From Arthrobotrys musiformis (lineage: Eukaryota; Ascomycota; Orbiliomycetes; Orbiliales; Orbiliaceae): 64,000 nt of DNA. Below the pieces are notes generated by a model. The model made no database searches and had not been told where the DNA came from. It worked only from the letters and a program-made list of their open reading frames with translations. Shown piece after piece: positions 34,703-47,573 of this stretch. A program made the translations under genes and the position numbers. Where the stretch lies: positions 4,704,839 through 4,768,838 of the forward strand of contig JAVHJL010000003.1 in the NCBI GenBank assembly GCA_036971715.1, in the 5' to 3' direction. Each line of letters begins with the position of its first letter. The first letter of the stretch is position 1.

Positions 34703-36986
34703 TTGTGGGCGTAAGGGTGGGCGTAAATGTGTTGGCTAATGTTCGAATAAAGTATCATAAAGGCCAGTCGAGTCGTCGTCGACGCCAGGTTTCAACTGGA
34801 TTGTCAAAAAAAAAAAAATTATAATATTAGTCTCCTCCAGCCCTCCCCTTCGGCGTACCGATCATGTCCAGCCGTTCCTTTTAGCACATAGCCCAGAAAA
34901 GAGATAATTTGCTGTCGTGTCGCTACCCAATGTTCCAGTAGGTCGAATTTTATGTGTACGAATTTAAAGGCCTTCTAACGGATACAGATGCAAAGCTTCG
35001 GAGGCGTAGCGAGAAATATATCCTTGAGAGGCTCCATACATACATTCCAGAAGGGCGGCTTGATAGCCATGTCAGTGGAGCCCCAAACTTCGTAGTCCGA
35101 AACTTGGGGCCAGCCTCCTGGCATCAGATCTACATATTTCCCATAGTCCTGGACTGGCCGTTGAGTTCAAAGCTGTAGAAAACGTTGCAGCCTGAGTGCG
35201 AATAGGACGGATTTTCAGAAGCCAGAAGTAAGCCTTGATGGCGGTGGGACTTGACATGGTTTAAACCCTTTTTCCCAGGAACAATCCACCAATCGTGTTC
35301 CAGACGGCTCGGAAGGGCTTCAAAATCAGGCAAGTGTGGGGCCGGTTTGGAACCTCGGTAAGACACAGCGAATATCGTGATTCAGCAATTGAGTTGAGAG
35401 GCTTGACCATCATATGCATGCATGCATGCATTTGCAAAGCGGAGTACGTACTGAACCAACATCGCCTGCCCGCGGATATATAATTCGGGCGTATAACTCG
35501 TCTAATTCCTCATTTGGAACTTTGATCATAAATACAGATGGGCATCCTCTTCATTGCATCGATCAGGAACAGACCCGAATCGATGGCACAACCCTCAAAC
35601 ATAATGTAATCTTAATGGAGGTCAGTTTAAGCTTCTGCCATCTTTCACGAACCAACCCGTAACCCGCACATGAAATCATTGTTATGAAGCACGTGCGGCA
35701 CCAAGCGGTTAATCTTCAAACATTTGATTCCACATGAGAAGGAGAAGAAGAATGTCGTTGCAGTTGGGGGTCTGTGCAACGACATATCGAAACTTGTGTG
35801 ATCACATAAGCACATGCGACAGACGAGAACCAAAACATAGTGCTGGTGAGTTTGATTGGAGGGTTGCGTGTGGTTTGTATCCCGGCCGGCCGTTCTCTCT
35901 AGCCTCGAATCGTTCTCTCGGTTAATTTTGCAAACAGGATGCATGCAGCTAAGCCCTCAAGACTTAGCTTTGAGGTCGTTGCATTGGTGACCTCCAGACT
36001 AGTTGCATTGCATTGAACGTCTACCATATTACTCCGTAGTCAAGGTACCGTTGTTTATCGACTTGCGTTCGGTCTATATTTCCATTTTTTTCCCCTTTCC
36101 TGATTGAGGTGGTTTCATAGTCTGGGGCTTGAGGAAAGCGACCCCCAGACTAGGTGGTTTCGGTGCATATGAAAACCTCGAAATGGCTAGTCTGGCGTTC
36201 TCTGCCTTACGAAATAGTTAGCTACCCATGCTATATTTGGCCTCTCAGCCAGGCGGGCCTGGGGAGGCCTTGAAGAAGACCAACGATTCGACTAGAAATA
36301 AGGTTTAGGACCAAGTAAGCCAGTTTCACAACAACCAAATGGAGAAGGAGCCTCACCAAATCTGCAATGCCACGGATATATATCCTAATCGCTACTACTC
36401 GCTGACGAATTGCTACCTCCAGACCTGTTGGCGAAACGGGGTTCTAGCTGATATCGGACATTATGTTTGATATGGGTCATAACTGGCGTAGTAGGCTCCT
36501 GATGAGGATATCTGGTCTACGGGCAAGGAATTATTATTCGAATTTGTTGGCTTTTGGAGCTTTCCTAATTTCCAAGAGCTAGAATTTCTCCCTGCGAAGC
36601 GTCAGCGCATATAATGCTGTGCTCCTACTTTGGGTATTTGGTTGGTGATTTCATGCATCCGGCTCCTCTTCGAATATATTCGAACGCATATTTCAATTGT
36701 GTAGTATCCAATCCATGGTATATATATGGGCCTTCAACGGCCGGCTCATGGGTAGATGTAGTTTGCTACTTGTTTCGATATTCTCGTTCCTATAACTTAC
36801 TTCTCATTCATTAATCTTACACGTTTATATATATATCGCACTTTCGCTATATCGCCCTTTCATTATATCCTTTTCATAAAGTTCAAATATAGATTAACAC
36901 ATACCGCTAGCGACATTGGCTGCCCAGAATACCGCCATTGCGAGGATACTAGTATTTTCTGTTGCCTTGAAATTGGGCTTCGTAAA
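34703..36986. other. Intergenic, no gene seen
   Basis: No convincing frame over 2.3 kb. It contains an A tract at about 34806-34818 and a (GCAT)n repeat near 35415-35430. The region is AT-rich with TATATATAT elements at 36826-36836, which may serve the gene at 36987. Confidence 0.45.
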
Positions 36987-38132
36987 ATGTCGCAAAAAGG
37001 AATAAATTTTCGTGTCCTCGGGGCCGTCGTTATGATGTCTAAGTTCGTGGTATCCCATCCACCGTTCTTCAATGACAGCACGGTAGAGTTAGAGATGCCG
37101 ACTCTTGACAAGTTCGCCGACTTCACGGAGACCGCGGAGGTCGGATGGGGTTCCCCCAACGTAAGCTGGCGCGTGGCTCCTGCCCTCAACATAATCGTTA
37201 ATGGAATACACCGGCTTGCCACAATCGATACCGGCTCAACTGGCGCCATCATGGACAAATCATTTCTTCCTAGTTTTGACCCCGAGGAGGCTGAGGAAGG
37301 ACATGTGTTCTACTCGTCATCGAAAATCTTAGAGGAAGGCTATTGGGTTCCTGATATTGAGATCGAATACTTCGGACCAAGGGGGGTTCGTATTATGTCG
37401 AAAACTCCAGTTCTTGCTGTCGAAAGAGCTGTGAAATGTCCCCAGTTCAATCAAACCCTTCATGGACACCGGTGTCCTGCTGCAACAGGAGTTGTGAAGA
37501 GAGCAGTGCAGCAGCCATACTTTGGCATTGGGTTCGGAAGGGATCGGGATACATCGTCTCAAGCCACTCCGGATCGAAATCCGATGATTAATATCGTCTC
37601 TATTAATAATGTTACCATTGACCGGACCAAATATCATCCCGGTTATATCATCACCGACCGCTCCATAATTATCGGCTTAACAAGCAACAACACCCAAGGA
37701 TTTGTAACTATGGACCTAGAAAAGGGGCCAAACTGGGAGAAGGACCAACGAGCATGGGGGGGGCCGAAGGTTTCTGTTGCCCTCAACAATGAAACGTATG
37801 CGACAGGCTCCCAAGGTTCTCTTCTCGTCGATACCGGTGTTACACAAATGTATTTAAAGGCTGGGAGGCAATTTCAAGCCGGCGATGAGATCAAATTTGC
37901 GATTCCGGATGAGAAGAGCCCGATTGCGACTTATACGATCACGAACGGAGGTCGGAGGAATGCGATGAGCCCATCCCAAATTCTGAATAGCACAAGTCTT
38001 ACACCCTACGTCAACACTGGAAGGAATTTCTTGACCAAGTTTGACGTATTCTTCAACCCGATCGAGGGACAATACGGGCTCAGATTTAAAGGTAGCGGAG
38101 AGGAGGATTTTGTGAAGTTCCACCTTGTTTAG
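36987..38132 (+). CDS. Pepsin-fold aspartic-protease-like protein
   Basis: Single exon, 381 residues. Two aspartic-protease active-site motifs stand about 200 residues apart, as in the two lobes of pepsins: IDTGSTGAIMD at 80-90 (catalytic Asp81) and VDTGVTQMYL at 281-290 (Asp282). The second has DTGV instead of the usual DTGT/DTGS. QPYFGIGFGRDRD, NPMINIVS and GLTSNNTQGFVTMDLEKG resemble the pepsin-related domain of secreted fungal and bacterial hypothetical proteins. The N-terminus (VLGAVVMMSKFVVS) is hydrophobic and could be a weak signal peptide after a basic leader; cleavage is unclear. Several N-glycosylation sequons (NVS, NQT, NVT, NNT, NET, NST) fit secretion. It may be an active protease or a non-catalytic fold relative. 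Confidence 0.72.
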   Translation: MSQKGINFRVLGAVVMMSKFVVSHPPFFNDSTVELEMPTLDKFADFTETAEVGWGSPNVSWRVAPALNIIVNGIHRLATIDTGSTGAIMDKSFLPSFDPEEAEEGHVFYSSSKILEEGYWVPDIEIEYFGPRGVRIMSKTPVLAVERAVKCPQFNQTLHGHRCPAATGVVKRAVQQPYFGIGFGRDRDTSSQATPDRNPMINIVSINNVTIDRTKYHPGYIITDRSIIIGLTSNNTQGFVTMDLEKGPNWEKDQRAWGGPKVSVALNNETYATGSQGSLLVDTGVTQMYLKAGRQFQAGDEIKFAIPDEKSPIATYTITNGGRRNAMSPSQILNSTSLTPYVNTGRNFLTKFDVFFNPIEGQYGLRFKGSGEEDFVKFHLV

Positions 38133-41100
38133 CCTATTGCAGCAATTACGCCGCATAATAATTTCCATTAGTTGTATATAGATAGCATGTATTTGCGGAA
38201 GTGTATATAATAGACTTTGTTGTTTGCTTAAATATGCGGCCATTGTTTAGATGGTGATTGGCTGGCGAAGTAGATATGTCCAGATTTCTTTTATGAACAC
38301 ACGCATGGTTTCCGGATTCCTTGCCCCTTTAGGGCACCAGTACTTCGTAAATACGTTTTAAATTCGCAACATTTACCTTGTGATCCTAGTATTCTGATAG
38401 CGCCACTTTGACGGAAGATTCCGTCGCAGGTATATATATCATACTTCTTGTGAGAGAGAAAATTATTGACGCCTTGTCGCAGAGCTCTTATTCGCAAGTG
38501 AAGAGATGTTATTAATATGTTTTGGACGGCGCATAGTAACTTTTAACTGATCATGAAGGGGTTAATCCCGCTCCGGAGGTCGGCCGCAATATGGACGCCG
38601 ATGCAGACGTCCGTTAGCTTTAATACGATATAAAATTACTCGCTTCGCGTATCTCGTATCGGCTTTGCTGGAAACACCGACTGAGGCGGGTCTTGTCGGC
38701 CGGCGGTTGGATCTAGTTATTGGTTTGGATTAGTGAGATAGAGAAGAACTCCAGATCACGCCCTAACTGGTGCTGGCCACGTCGGTCGTGTGACTTTTGG
38801 CGTTGTTGTTGTTGGATCAATCAAGGGCTAACCGGAAGGTTTCGGAAGCCAGGTTTAGAGTCATGCATTTGGAATTTCTTTCCAGGGCTGACATCCACTT
38901 CATTGCACCCATTTCACACCACCTCTTCCCATTCGTCCCGCAGCTGCATAATACGCGTATACGGATGAGCGAAAAGTCCAACGGAGGCCAATCTACGGTT
39001 CGGTCTGCGGGGTCCGAGTTTCCCATTAAAAACTGCTTAGGCTCGGAGCAAGAAGATTCCGAGAACCGGTTTGTGCAATGCTGCTGACATTCCTGATGCA
39101 TGCTTAGTTGCATCAGGTATAGACAACCTCTTGCATTTTGGTTTGAAAGCGAGCGCTCCTAGGAAAAGATTTTTTTTTTATTACTGGTAGACTGGTGACT
39201 CGTGATACGTCTGTTACAAAGTGGTAATCCATGAAACCAACAATCAATCACACAGACAATTAACGTTATTGATCAAGCAGCCAACCTCGACAAGAGAGCT
39301 TAGCATTCGGCTGTGAATTTAGACGCGGCTCAGCCTCAATGTAGTTTTCCTTGGATGGGATATGCCCAAGAGGATATGTAAAGTGTATATAAGTCCTTAT
39401 GTAAATATCAATATGCAGCGTGCATGTGGAACAAGACAATTGTCGACAATGCTACACACGATTCATCGAATCCGCTGACCCGGAGGACCTTGAGGCTCTA
39501 GCGAAAATCGTCTGCGACTGGTACATGCATACATACATACGTACATATCTGCATGAGGGAGTGCGGGGATTGCTGCTGTCTGTCCCTCTCATCGATACTC
39601 AACTTAGTGTATTGCTGTGCAATAAGACGCTCCTTTGGCCATTCTCCTTGTCAAAAGTCTGGCTTTTCCCTCCGAGGATCCACCCACACTTGTTTCCTTT
39701 CCCGTGCTTGGCGTGTATAAGCAGGCGTTTCGGCACCTTTAAGGACCGAGAGGAGGCTTCTCCAGCAAATTCTCCAGGGCTAGTTCGTCTGCCACAGAGC
39801 CCCGTAATAATCAAAAACCAAAAATCGAGGGAAAAAAAAAAAAAAAAAAAACTGCTTTTATGGTTCACCCGATGCAGAAAGAGGCCAGGAAGTCCTAAGC
39901 GCATGAGGGGCGAGGACCTTAAGTTTATTCAAATGGTCCAGTTCCTTATATAATGTTCGTCACAGAATGGGACGGTTTCGCAGCCTTGGAAGCTGTTGAA
40001 AGTCTTCCTGCCTCTTCGTCCAAGCTTCGCCCCCATCCTAATCGTATCTCGTACCGGCAATAAAAATCTTTCCAGCCTTTTCGACAAATACTCCATTGGG
40101 ACAGGCGCATTCTTTAACATTCCTGTACAACCACCCGCATGAGCATACGTATTGGATGCCCTGTATCTTCCCTATCATCCGTAACAACGCAAAAACCCTC
40201 CGTTCTGTCGCTTTCTGAACCAAACCCTGGGGGTGCGAAGGTCAAAGACCACTTTCGATTTAAATACAGCGTCCAGTGCGCATTAAGCCGCATACGAGAT
40301 ACGAATCTAAACTTTCTTTTCTAAGGTTTTCTTGGGGACAAATCGACGTACCATCGAATTCTCAAATTAAATTTGGAGGAGCACCTTGAGACGTAAGCGC
40401 TTTCTATAATTTCCATGGTTGGGTATACGCACGTACATACAAATCCACGCCTTTTCCCTCAGGCAAACCCAGTCCCTTGCGCGTCCTACTGAGCGTCTTC
40501 TGTACAAAGACCTACAGCCCCCTCGTTCAGGACAAAACAGGCATTTCCTTCGTAACGTTATTTTTTACCTTTTTAGCGGGAAGGCCGACAAGGTTTGCAG
40601 GTGGGTTCTGAAACCGGAAACGTGGAATAGACGAGCATTGTTGCTTGCAGAGAAGCCTGGTGGAAAACGAAGCCTAAAATATATTACGGACGTCATCCCC
40701 AGACAGGTTCGCTCACTACTATACACGCTCGCTCACTCACTCAATCACTCACTCACTTGTACCTGTCGACTTGTTCAATAACTTTCGACCTCTAAAGTTC
40801 TTACAAAAGAAAAAATAATCCTCACCATTACTTCGACTCTTTTTGTTGGACTGTCATCCACCTTGTACCCCAATCACACTACAGGCTCATCATCGATAAT
40901 TCGACAACACTAGCAACACAAGTTAACTGAATCACCGGCCTCCTTACCACAACTTAACCCAAATCAATCTTATCACTGCAGTACTGGGGAAATCTTTTGA
41001 GTTCGCCTGATAGGCTAAAAAAAATATTGTCCGAGTCGCAGAGATCCTGTCAGCTTACCAGGGTTTCTGCTGCATTCTTGGTGAACCGTCTGGCAAATAA

Positions 41101-41556
41101 CACATCACCTGGCATAACGGTGCGAATATAATCCCGACCGGTCCTGTCCGGTTAGTCCTGTGCACCGCCTTGCTCTATCGCCCTTCTGAGCCTGAGTGCG
41201 ACGGCAACCACTCTGTCGCGACCTGATAGCGTATACCCCGGCAGGTTGGTTGCCCCCTCTCCTTTCTGCACATTCCCTTTGTAGGATTTTAGGCTTTGCC
41301 CAAGGTTTTCTCTTTGAGCTTTATATAAGCAATTACAGTTACTAATACAATATATCTTGTCCTTTATAGCGACCATCCTCGAACCTTCTGCGCTCGTCCG
41401 CATCGAGTTGGAATCTCCTTTCTCTGATTTGTTTATACTTATATATATATATATATATAGACCCAAGTGGCCAGGTCAACCCGGACCTGATCTAAACTTT
41501 AGTGGTGGTGGTTCTTTAGCAGCAGCCAACAACAGATGAGTTTATAATCTTACCAG
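38133..41556. other. Gene-poor stretch of 3.4 kb
   Basis: No gene could be supported. A 177-codon frame at 39420-39953 runs through an A tract (about 39833-39850) and looks random. (CTCA)n repeats lie near 40732-40757 and an (AT)n tract at about 41441-41459. The last part may be the leader of the gene at 41557. Confidence 0.4.
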
Positions 41557-42677
41557 ATGGACTTCATCACCAAGAAGACTACCCATCAAATCATGCCGCT
41601 CTTCAGCACATTTTGGACGTCGGCGCCGGCGAAACCGGAGGAGGAGAGGGTGGAAGGAACGGAATCAAAGGATAAAGGACCTATGATCATCGTGAACTCA
41701 CCGTCCACTGAAAATCATCATGCAGTGGAAGATGAAGTGGAAGGGACAAACCGACCTTTATCGACCGCTAGTCTAGACGCGACCGCGATTCCACTGCCCT
41801 TGTCACCTGGCCCCATTTCACCGGAAATTACGAAAGTTTCATCCAAGAGAAGAAGAAAGACAAGATCGTTCACCCCAAGCAAGGTCTTCCTGCTTAAGTC
41901 ACCTGCGGCAAAGCGGTCGGACGGCAAGAAGGGTCGCATGGCGGCGTCGGATGTCACAATTCACTTCCCTAAGCTGCACATTGATAAGGGCATGCCCGAG
42001 GATATGCAGGATAGGCTTGTGGAGGCATCTAATGCCGCTGACGTAGATCTCGACGGGTAAGTCTGAATTAAAATCTTTATCGGCACGCAATGCGGGCACA
42101 TCACTAAAATTTTGTGCATCCTAGATACACGCTATCTTCAAACTCGATATCGTCCTTTTCACTGTTGTCCGTAGAAAGCTCTGCTCAAGTCGCAAACTTT
42201 TCACTTCCTCTTCATCCTCATAAAGTCATCACTGTCTTTTTCCCGCCTTCTGCTATCAACAGCCGCCCTCGTCCGCAATCATGCAACTCTTCAATCTCAA
42301 ACTCATCTGCAGCATCCATAGCATCGGCATCTAGGCGATTGCAGCCTAAAAAGATGACCCAAAAGATGTTGACGATGACGTCACCTGGAGCAAAAGCAAA
42401 GGCCTTTATATTCGAAGGTTTCAATTATAGGTGGACGATAGAGGAAGATGGAACTCGTGTATTGCGACGTTATAATGCCACCGCGGTCGCGGAGACAAGC
42501 TCTAAGGTGGTCGATGGCGAACTATGCGCGAAATACTCCGCCATAAAACGGAAGCACCATTCGGCGTTACTGGTCGATCCGAGCCGGTGTGATGAGCGGG
42601 TGGCTATCGCAACACTCTTTGTCTGCTTGCGTAGAGAGGAGGGATTGAGAGGTCTGCTGGGGGGGATCATCAGGTAG
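41557..42677 (+). CDS. Hypothetical fungal protein with disordered N-terminus and DUF6593-like C-terminal domain
   Basis: Two exons, 41557-42056 and 42125-42677, joined by a GTAAGT...CTAG intron that keeps frame; 350 residues. The first 270 residues are disordered, rich in Ser, Pro, Lys and Arg, with KVSSKRRRKTRSF as a possible nuclear signal and TPSKVFLLKSP. The C-terminal 90 residues look folded: AFIFEGFNYRWTIEEDGT, then VLRRYNATAVAE and ALLVDPSRCDERVAIATLFV, with ending EEGLRGLLGG. This order (aromatic YRW, VAE, a hydrophobic helix, final Gly-rich segment) resembles the tubby-like DUF6593 group in fungi. That link is from memory of the pattern and is tentative. No signal peptide or membrane segment. 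Function unknown. Confidence 0.68.
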
Positions 42678-44406
42678 AAACTCTCAAGATTGAATTAGGC
42701 TACGCTCATGCAACGTGAAAACCGATGCATAACCCATACCTGCACTAGTTTGGTCTCAAAACTACGTCCAAATCTTCATTATTTCATTTTCCCTTCACAT
42801 TTTCACGTTTACCTACTGTATATATACATATATCATCTGGACGGGATCCTAGCGGCGTTTGGGTTTTTAAGTTTCAAGCTTTGGAGTTATGAATATCTTG
42901 TTTGCATAGAAATCGGGTCATCGAATGTTTCATATGACTCTCCGCCTCGAGAGCCTGGGTTCGAGGCCAGATATCACTAGAATATTCGGCCCCGTATACG
43001 CCCTTTGTCACTTGTTAGAGCGTAGTACAAACATATATGGTGTGACCAAAAAAGATCTCGGGAAGAACCCTTCCCCTCGACGAAGTGCATTATGCTAGTT
43101 TGGTATTTCGAACATGGGCACCAGCCTTGAAGCCGTTTAGTGGCTGAAATGGAGCATTTAGTCATCGTTACCTAGTCTCGCGGTGTTGTTACCTCATATT
43201 ACCAACTGCACTAGCCCCAAGTTCCTCAACACTCAACGGACCAGCTCTGTTTTGGGCAAACCGATCGAGAAGGGTGGTCAGCCCGAGTTGACATGGCCGG
43301 ACAAAAACTTTTAGTAGGGGAAATTCAAAGCTGACGGGCGCTCCTCCGTTGGAACATGGAGGATAGCGACTTTTTCCTTTTTTTTTTTTTTTTTTTTTTA
43401 AACCCTACTCCCCCTCGAGCCATAATAATTAATTGGACAAGCGAATGCACAGGAACTCAACTTGGGGTTTTGCAAGGCAGGTCCAAGCCCCTGGCTTAAG
43501 CCTCATCGCCTATCGTGTACCGGGAGGCTTGCCAAACGGGCCAACGGTTCGCCACCATAAACAACCCGGGCATCGCGATATCAAGGGCTAAAATTGGCGA
43601 CATAAATTGATATCGATAAGGCATCAAAACACATCGTGCATCGTAAATCCAAGAACACCTCAGCAAAGGCCGGACTAAGACCACGAAACCAAGGAGTCGG
43701 GTCTCTGCCAGCTGTCAAAGTTATAACTGCCGTATCGTATTTTGTGTGGGAATGCTTCTTGTGGGAAATTTCTTGCTATATTCTCCACCAAGTTGCGGCG
43801 GTTCCGTGACCAATTGCTGACGGTGCCAAATTTCTACATAAGCTTTTGAAAATATCGTGACGAGCGGGTCCTCGGAATGCGCTAGGGGGAAAAAAGGAAA
43901 AGAGTGATCATATATATCCACATACTGTATGTTTGTACATATAATGTGATAGGGTGTAGGAAAGCCATGCCCGCTCCGCGTCCCGTTATGAGTGGTTTGC
44001 GAGGTCCTTGTCTCATGTTGAGATCCATGGGAAGGTCCACTCACACTAAAGTCTTCGGCTTTTTCCAACGGAACGAATGAAGACATCCCACGGAAAATCG
44101 CTTCCAGATATCACAGTCCTACAGGGGGACGCCAATGCAATACACCCTGTGGACAACCACCTTCCCCCAGTAGGCATGCACCTGCGCGCGCGGTACATAT
44201 TGGCCGGTGCGCCCACGTTTTGGCTGGAGTCAGGAAGAAAACCTCTTCCCCGAAGTCGAGATACGATTTACGATTTACGACAACCAGCACCCTAATTGAA
44301 TATTCGGAATTCGGGATTTGAAAATGCACAAAGGTTCTATGCTATTCTGAACAGCATCGATGAGGAATACGCTTCAAATCCGGTGTAGACACCTGGTGAT
44401 TTGGGA
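42678..44406. other. Intergenic, no gene seen
   Basis: Only short random frames. A T tract lies at about 43377-43399. A GGTTCGAGGCC sequence near 42958 resembles a tRNA B box, but the arms around it do not pair and it was not called. Confidence 0.45.
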
Positions 44407-45821
44407 ATGGCCATTTCAGGCAAACAGGCGATCGTACGTCCTCCTGGCAGCGCTGCTGATTTCAGAAACTTGTGTATCGGCCCCCCTCAGATGCTAAAAC
44501 ATTTTACATTAGGCCTGCGAATGGGCGTTCTTCGGACTAGCCGCGTTTTTCGTCTTTTTCCGACTTTTCGTTCGTATATTCGTGACTTGCAACCCAGGCT
44601 TCAGTGACGGCCTAGTTCTTCTCGTCTTGGTCTGCTTCCTTTCGACAGCAGTATGCGATACTATCGCGGCCTCGAAAGGTCTTTTCGCCGAAAACCTTAC
44701 ATATGAATCCGACCTTATCGCTGCCTTCGAAGCCCATGGCGGTGGTTACCTCGAAGAACTTGTTGTCGTGTTGCAAATATTATACGCCAGTAGCTTCCCT
44801 TATATCTGTGAGCTATGGGGCTTGAAAGTTTGCTTCCTACTTCTCTATGGAGGATTAATACCACGGTCTATGAGGTGGCTGAGGAATTGCCTGTATGCTA
44901 CATGGATGATCGTTGGGGTCGGGTTTATCGTGAGCATGCTCTTGATGGCACTTTGGTGTTTGCCAGTGGATAGGAATTGGGATGTCACAATGTTGAAGGG
45001 GAGCCACGGGAGGTGCTTTGCATACAGCAGTTACGAGCCGTATTTCACCTTGACGGCCTTCCACATTGTTACTGACTTTATGAGTAAGTTCGCACTCGTG
45101 GTGTTGGTATTGCAGGGACCGATATGGCATGGCAGGTGCTGAAATTATAATTATGGTGCTAACGCGTTACCTGTCCGTTTCTTTAGTTTACGCCCTCCCT
45201 TTCCCAATTCTGAAATCGCTATCGCTCAATCGTCGTCAGCACTGGGGTGTGATTTCCATCTTCGCCCTTGGGGGTGTTTGTATAGCGAGTACCATCGGCC
45301 GAACAGTGTCTATTGGTTTGGTCTCTAATATTCCCCTGGTTGGGTTTTGGACTTCCTTCGAACAGATGACCGGCCTCATCGTAGTTTGCATACCTGCGCT
45401 CAAAGTCTTGATTCTGGAACATCGAAGCAGAGATGGGTCTCGCGTCAAAGTAGAGTTTACGGACGGGGGCAGTCGATTAAGTCGCCTCCAGAGAATTAGT
45501 GTCACACCTGCTACACGGAGCGATCTACGAGGTGGGGTGGGCGAGGGGACGGAGGAAAGATGGATCAGGATGGATAGTCCGGTAGAGGGAGATGTTCCGA
45601 ACGACAGCCACAGTATCAGTAGTCTATCCTTCCAAGGGGCCGTTCCTGATAGAATACCAGACATCGAACGCGGGTTTTCAAACCCGCCGTCTGAGAATGA
45701 GGCGGGGGTTGGCGGCGAAAACAGCAAACGTATCGATAGCGGAGGGACATCGACGAAAAAAGGGACTACGCCGCCAAAGAATCCGGCAGACCCGAGCGAC
45801 CGCCAGTCGACGGTAACGTAA
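44407..45821 (+). CDS. PTH11/rhodopsin-like seven-helix membrane protein 2
   Basis: Three exons, 44407-44433, 44513-45083 and 45187-45821, give 410 residues in frame. The first exon is just nine codons (MAISGKQAI), joined by a GTACGT donor and TAG acceptor to ACEWAFFGLAAFFVFFRLFV, the first helix. Further helices include GLVLLVLVCFLSTAVC, LRNCLYATWMIVGVGFIVSM and IVTDFMIYALPFPIL; GVISIFALGGVCIASTIGRT and NIPLVGFWTSFEQMTGLIVV complete the family pattern, with CIPALKVLI at the end of helix 7. The soluble tail of about 120 residues is rich in Ser, Gly and Pro. Start choice depends on the small first exon, which is plausible but unproven. Expected in the plasma membrane as a receptor-like protein. 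Confidence 0.78.
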
Positions 45822-46348
45822 TTTAGTTTCACGGCGAAAAGAGAAATAACAAGAGAAATATATTTTCTTCTTCTCAAATTCAACTCGATTAGCTGGTATG
45901 CAAACTCGAGATGGCGTTTTAATCGGTGTGCTTTTCTTCTTCTTTCTGTTTGGTTGCCTCCTTTTCTCACACCATCGAAGCCAATATCCTAATGTATTCA
46001 TTACTGTGTCCTGAGTGCAATACGGATCTGGTTGCTAGGAAGAGGATGTCCTAGATATTTTCTTCTCTGGGGTCGCTGCATTGCCTCGTCATGTTCTGAC
46101 TAAGACGCCTAAATAGAGTTTTAAAACAAAAGATACGGGAAACCGATGAGTAGAACTTTAGATGGAGTTAAAGTATTTGTGATTTACGATAGCTATTCCC
46201 ACACGGTAGGCTGTTAATGTTAACAGCTAATAGCTGATGTAGCATTGGAAAGAAATTTCTCAGGCGGGATACATTAATTCGGAGCGTTGCGTGACAGGCG
46301 TGAGGAGGGTAAAAAAGAGCCCTCCAAACCAAAGGAAAAAGAACCCCG
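45822..46348. other. Intergenic between convergent genes
   Basis: A 527-nt spacer holding the 3' ends of the plus-strand membrane-protein gene and the minus-strand CFEM gene. A frame crossing it on the minus strand is the shadow of the upstream gene. Nothing else seen. Confidence 0.45.
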
Positions 46349-47003
46349 CTAGAGACCAATGAAGACGATAGTAGCAAAGGAAACAACGACACCAAAAGCG
46401 CTCGAGATGATGGTCTTGCCGGCCCCGTTTGGAGATTCGGTGGAGGTTGGAGCCATGGAGGTCTTAGTGGCGTGAACGCTAGCAGTAGTGGTGGGGAGAA
46501 CCTTCTGGCTCCCTGTGACACTACTGATACGCGATGAGGCCGAGGGGTAAGTCGAGGAGGTCGTTGAGGTGCCGTCAGACGTGAGAACTGTGGAGATATC
46601 AATACCCCCATACTCTTCACAGATAGCGGAGGCAGCAGCGATGATGGCTAGATAGTTTGTTAGCGACCTAGTCTTCAAAGGGGAGCTAAGGCGAATATTC
46701 GGCTTTCGTTACCTTGAATTTGGGAAGGTTCGCATCTGGTCTCGACGCAGCTGATAACGGTACCAAGCGCCTGGGAATCAGTGCATTGACATTGAAAATC
46801 TGTGGGATTGCAGCTGGATGACCCGAGACCGCCTTGGATGCAAGTTTGCTAGAAGGTTGGTGGAGAGGATCAGCTAAATATCACCAACAACCAATCTAGA
46901 AAGTCCAACATACCGCGCATTCTGGGATGGGGGCGAGGGCGTCCTGGGCATATACCGCGGTAGCGGCAGCACCAAGCAGAGACAAGACTTGAACAGGCTT
47001 CAT
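46349..47003 (-). CDS. CFEM-domain protein, probably GPI-anchored
   Basis: Cell-surface protein with an eight-cysteine CFEM domain, a fungal fold involved in heme capture, adhesion or wall structure. Exons on the minus strand: 47003-46914, 46848-46713, 46647-46349; 174 residues, two introns of 65 nt each, the second with a GCTAAC branch. A signal peptide covers 1-19 (VLSLLGAAATAVYAQ). The eight cysteines run through PECAQTCIQGGLGSSSC, FQCQCTDS, VISCVETRC and SAICEEYGG. A Ser/Thr-rich stalk (about 85-150) follows, then PNGAGKTIISSAFG and a terminal hydrophobic helix VVVSFATIVFIGL, as expected for a GPI signal. No aspartate sits at the usual heme-ligand position (between Cys3 and Cys4 only PTDFQ has one), so heme binding is open. 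Family call is firm. Confidence 0.9.
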
Positions 47004-47573
47004 TTCGATCGAACTCAGATGCAGGATGAGGTGATGGATGTGTTTTCGATGGTTGTTCCTAGGAGGTGCAGTGAAGATGGCGGGTTGCTTGATATATCGA
47101 TAGGGTGGAGAGGGGAAGGATGTTTGAAGGGAATATCTTAAGAGGGAGGAGGAGGTGTATAGCTCAGCTCAGGTAAGGCCAGCTCGGTACTGCAACACGA
47201 GTGCTGATGTGTTGTATGTGTGGTATTTCCCTAATCTGCCATGACATCATGCCGCCGCCCCTGTTGCCCCGTTCTGCTGTGTTCCGTTTTGGGAGCTCGT
47301 GCGACGGCGGCCGTAAAACCTTCGTTCTCGCTCTTCCAAGTTCCACTGCACAAGCATCCGTTTTCCGGTTGACCCCGAATATCCTTTTTCTTGACCGAAA
47401 CCTTTGGGAATTTAAAATAAAAAGAAAGAGGAAAGGAAACATCTATAAAATCCCTCCCGACTTCATCGATATTAAGCACAAAAGGCTTGCAATCGCTAAG
47501 CGGGCGTCAGACACACATTCGAGATAATGCTACGATAACCCGTCATTCCCCAAACCTGCTCCCCATACCGAAT
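47004..47573. other. Divergent promoter region
   Basis: 570 nt between the CFEM gene (minus) and the hydrolase gene (plus), so it should contain both promoters. A TTTTCTTGACC and an AAATAAAAAG stretch lie before the hydrolase, but no definite element was assigned. Confidence 0.4.

Noticed and set aside
39420..39953. 177-codon plus-strand open frame
   Set aside because: Runs through an A tract coding a lysine run and contains no recognisable domain.
42945..42975. GGTTCGAGGCC resembling a tRNA B box
   Set aside because: The T-arm and acceptor stems do not pair and no A box lies at the right distance upstream.
45236..45970. 244-codon minus-strand frame opposite membrane protein 2
   Set aside because: The plus strand encodes the membrane helices and tail in a frame supported by splicing; the minus frame is antisense.
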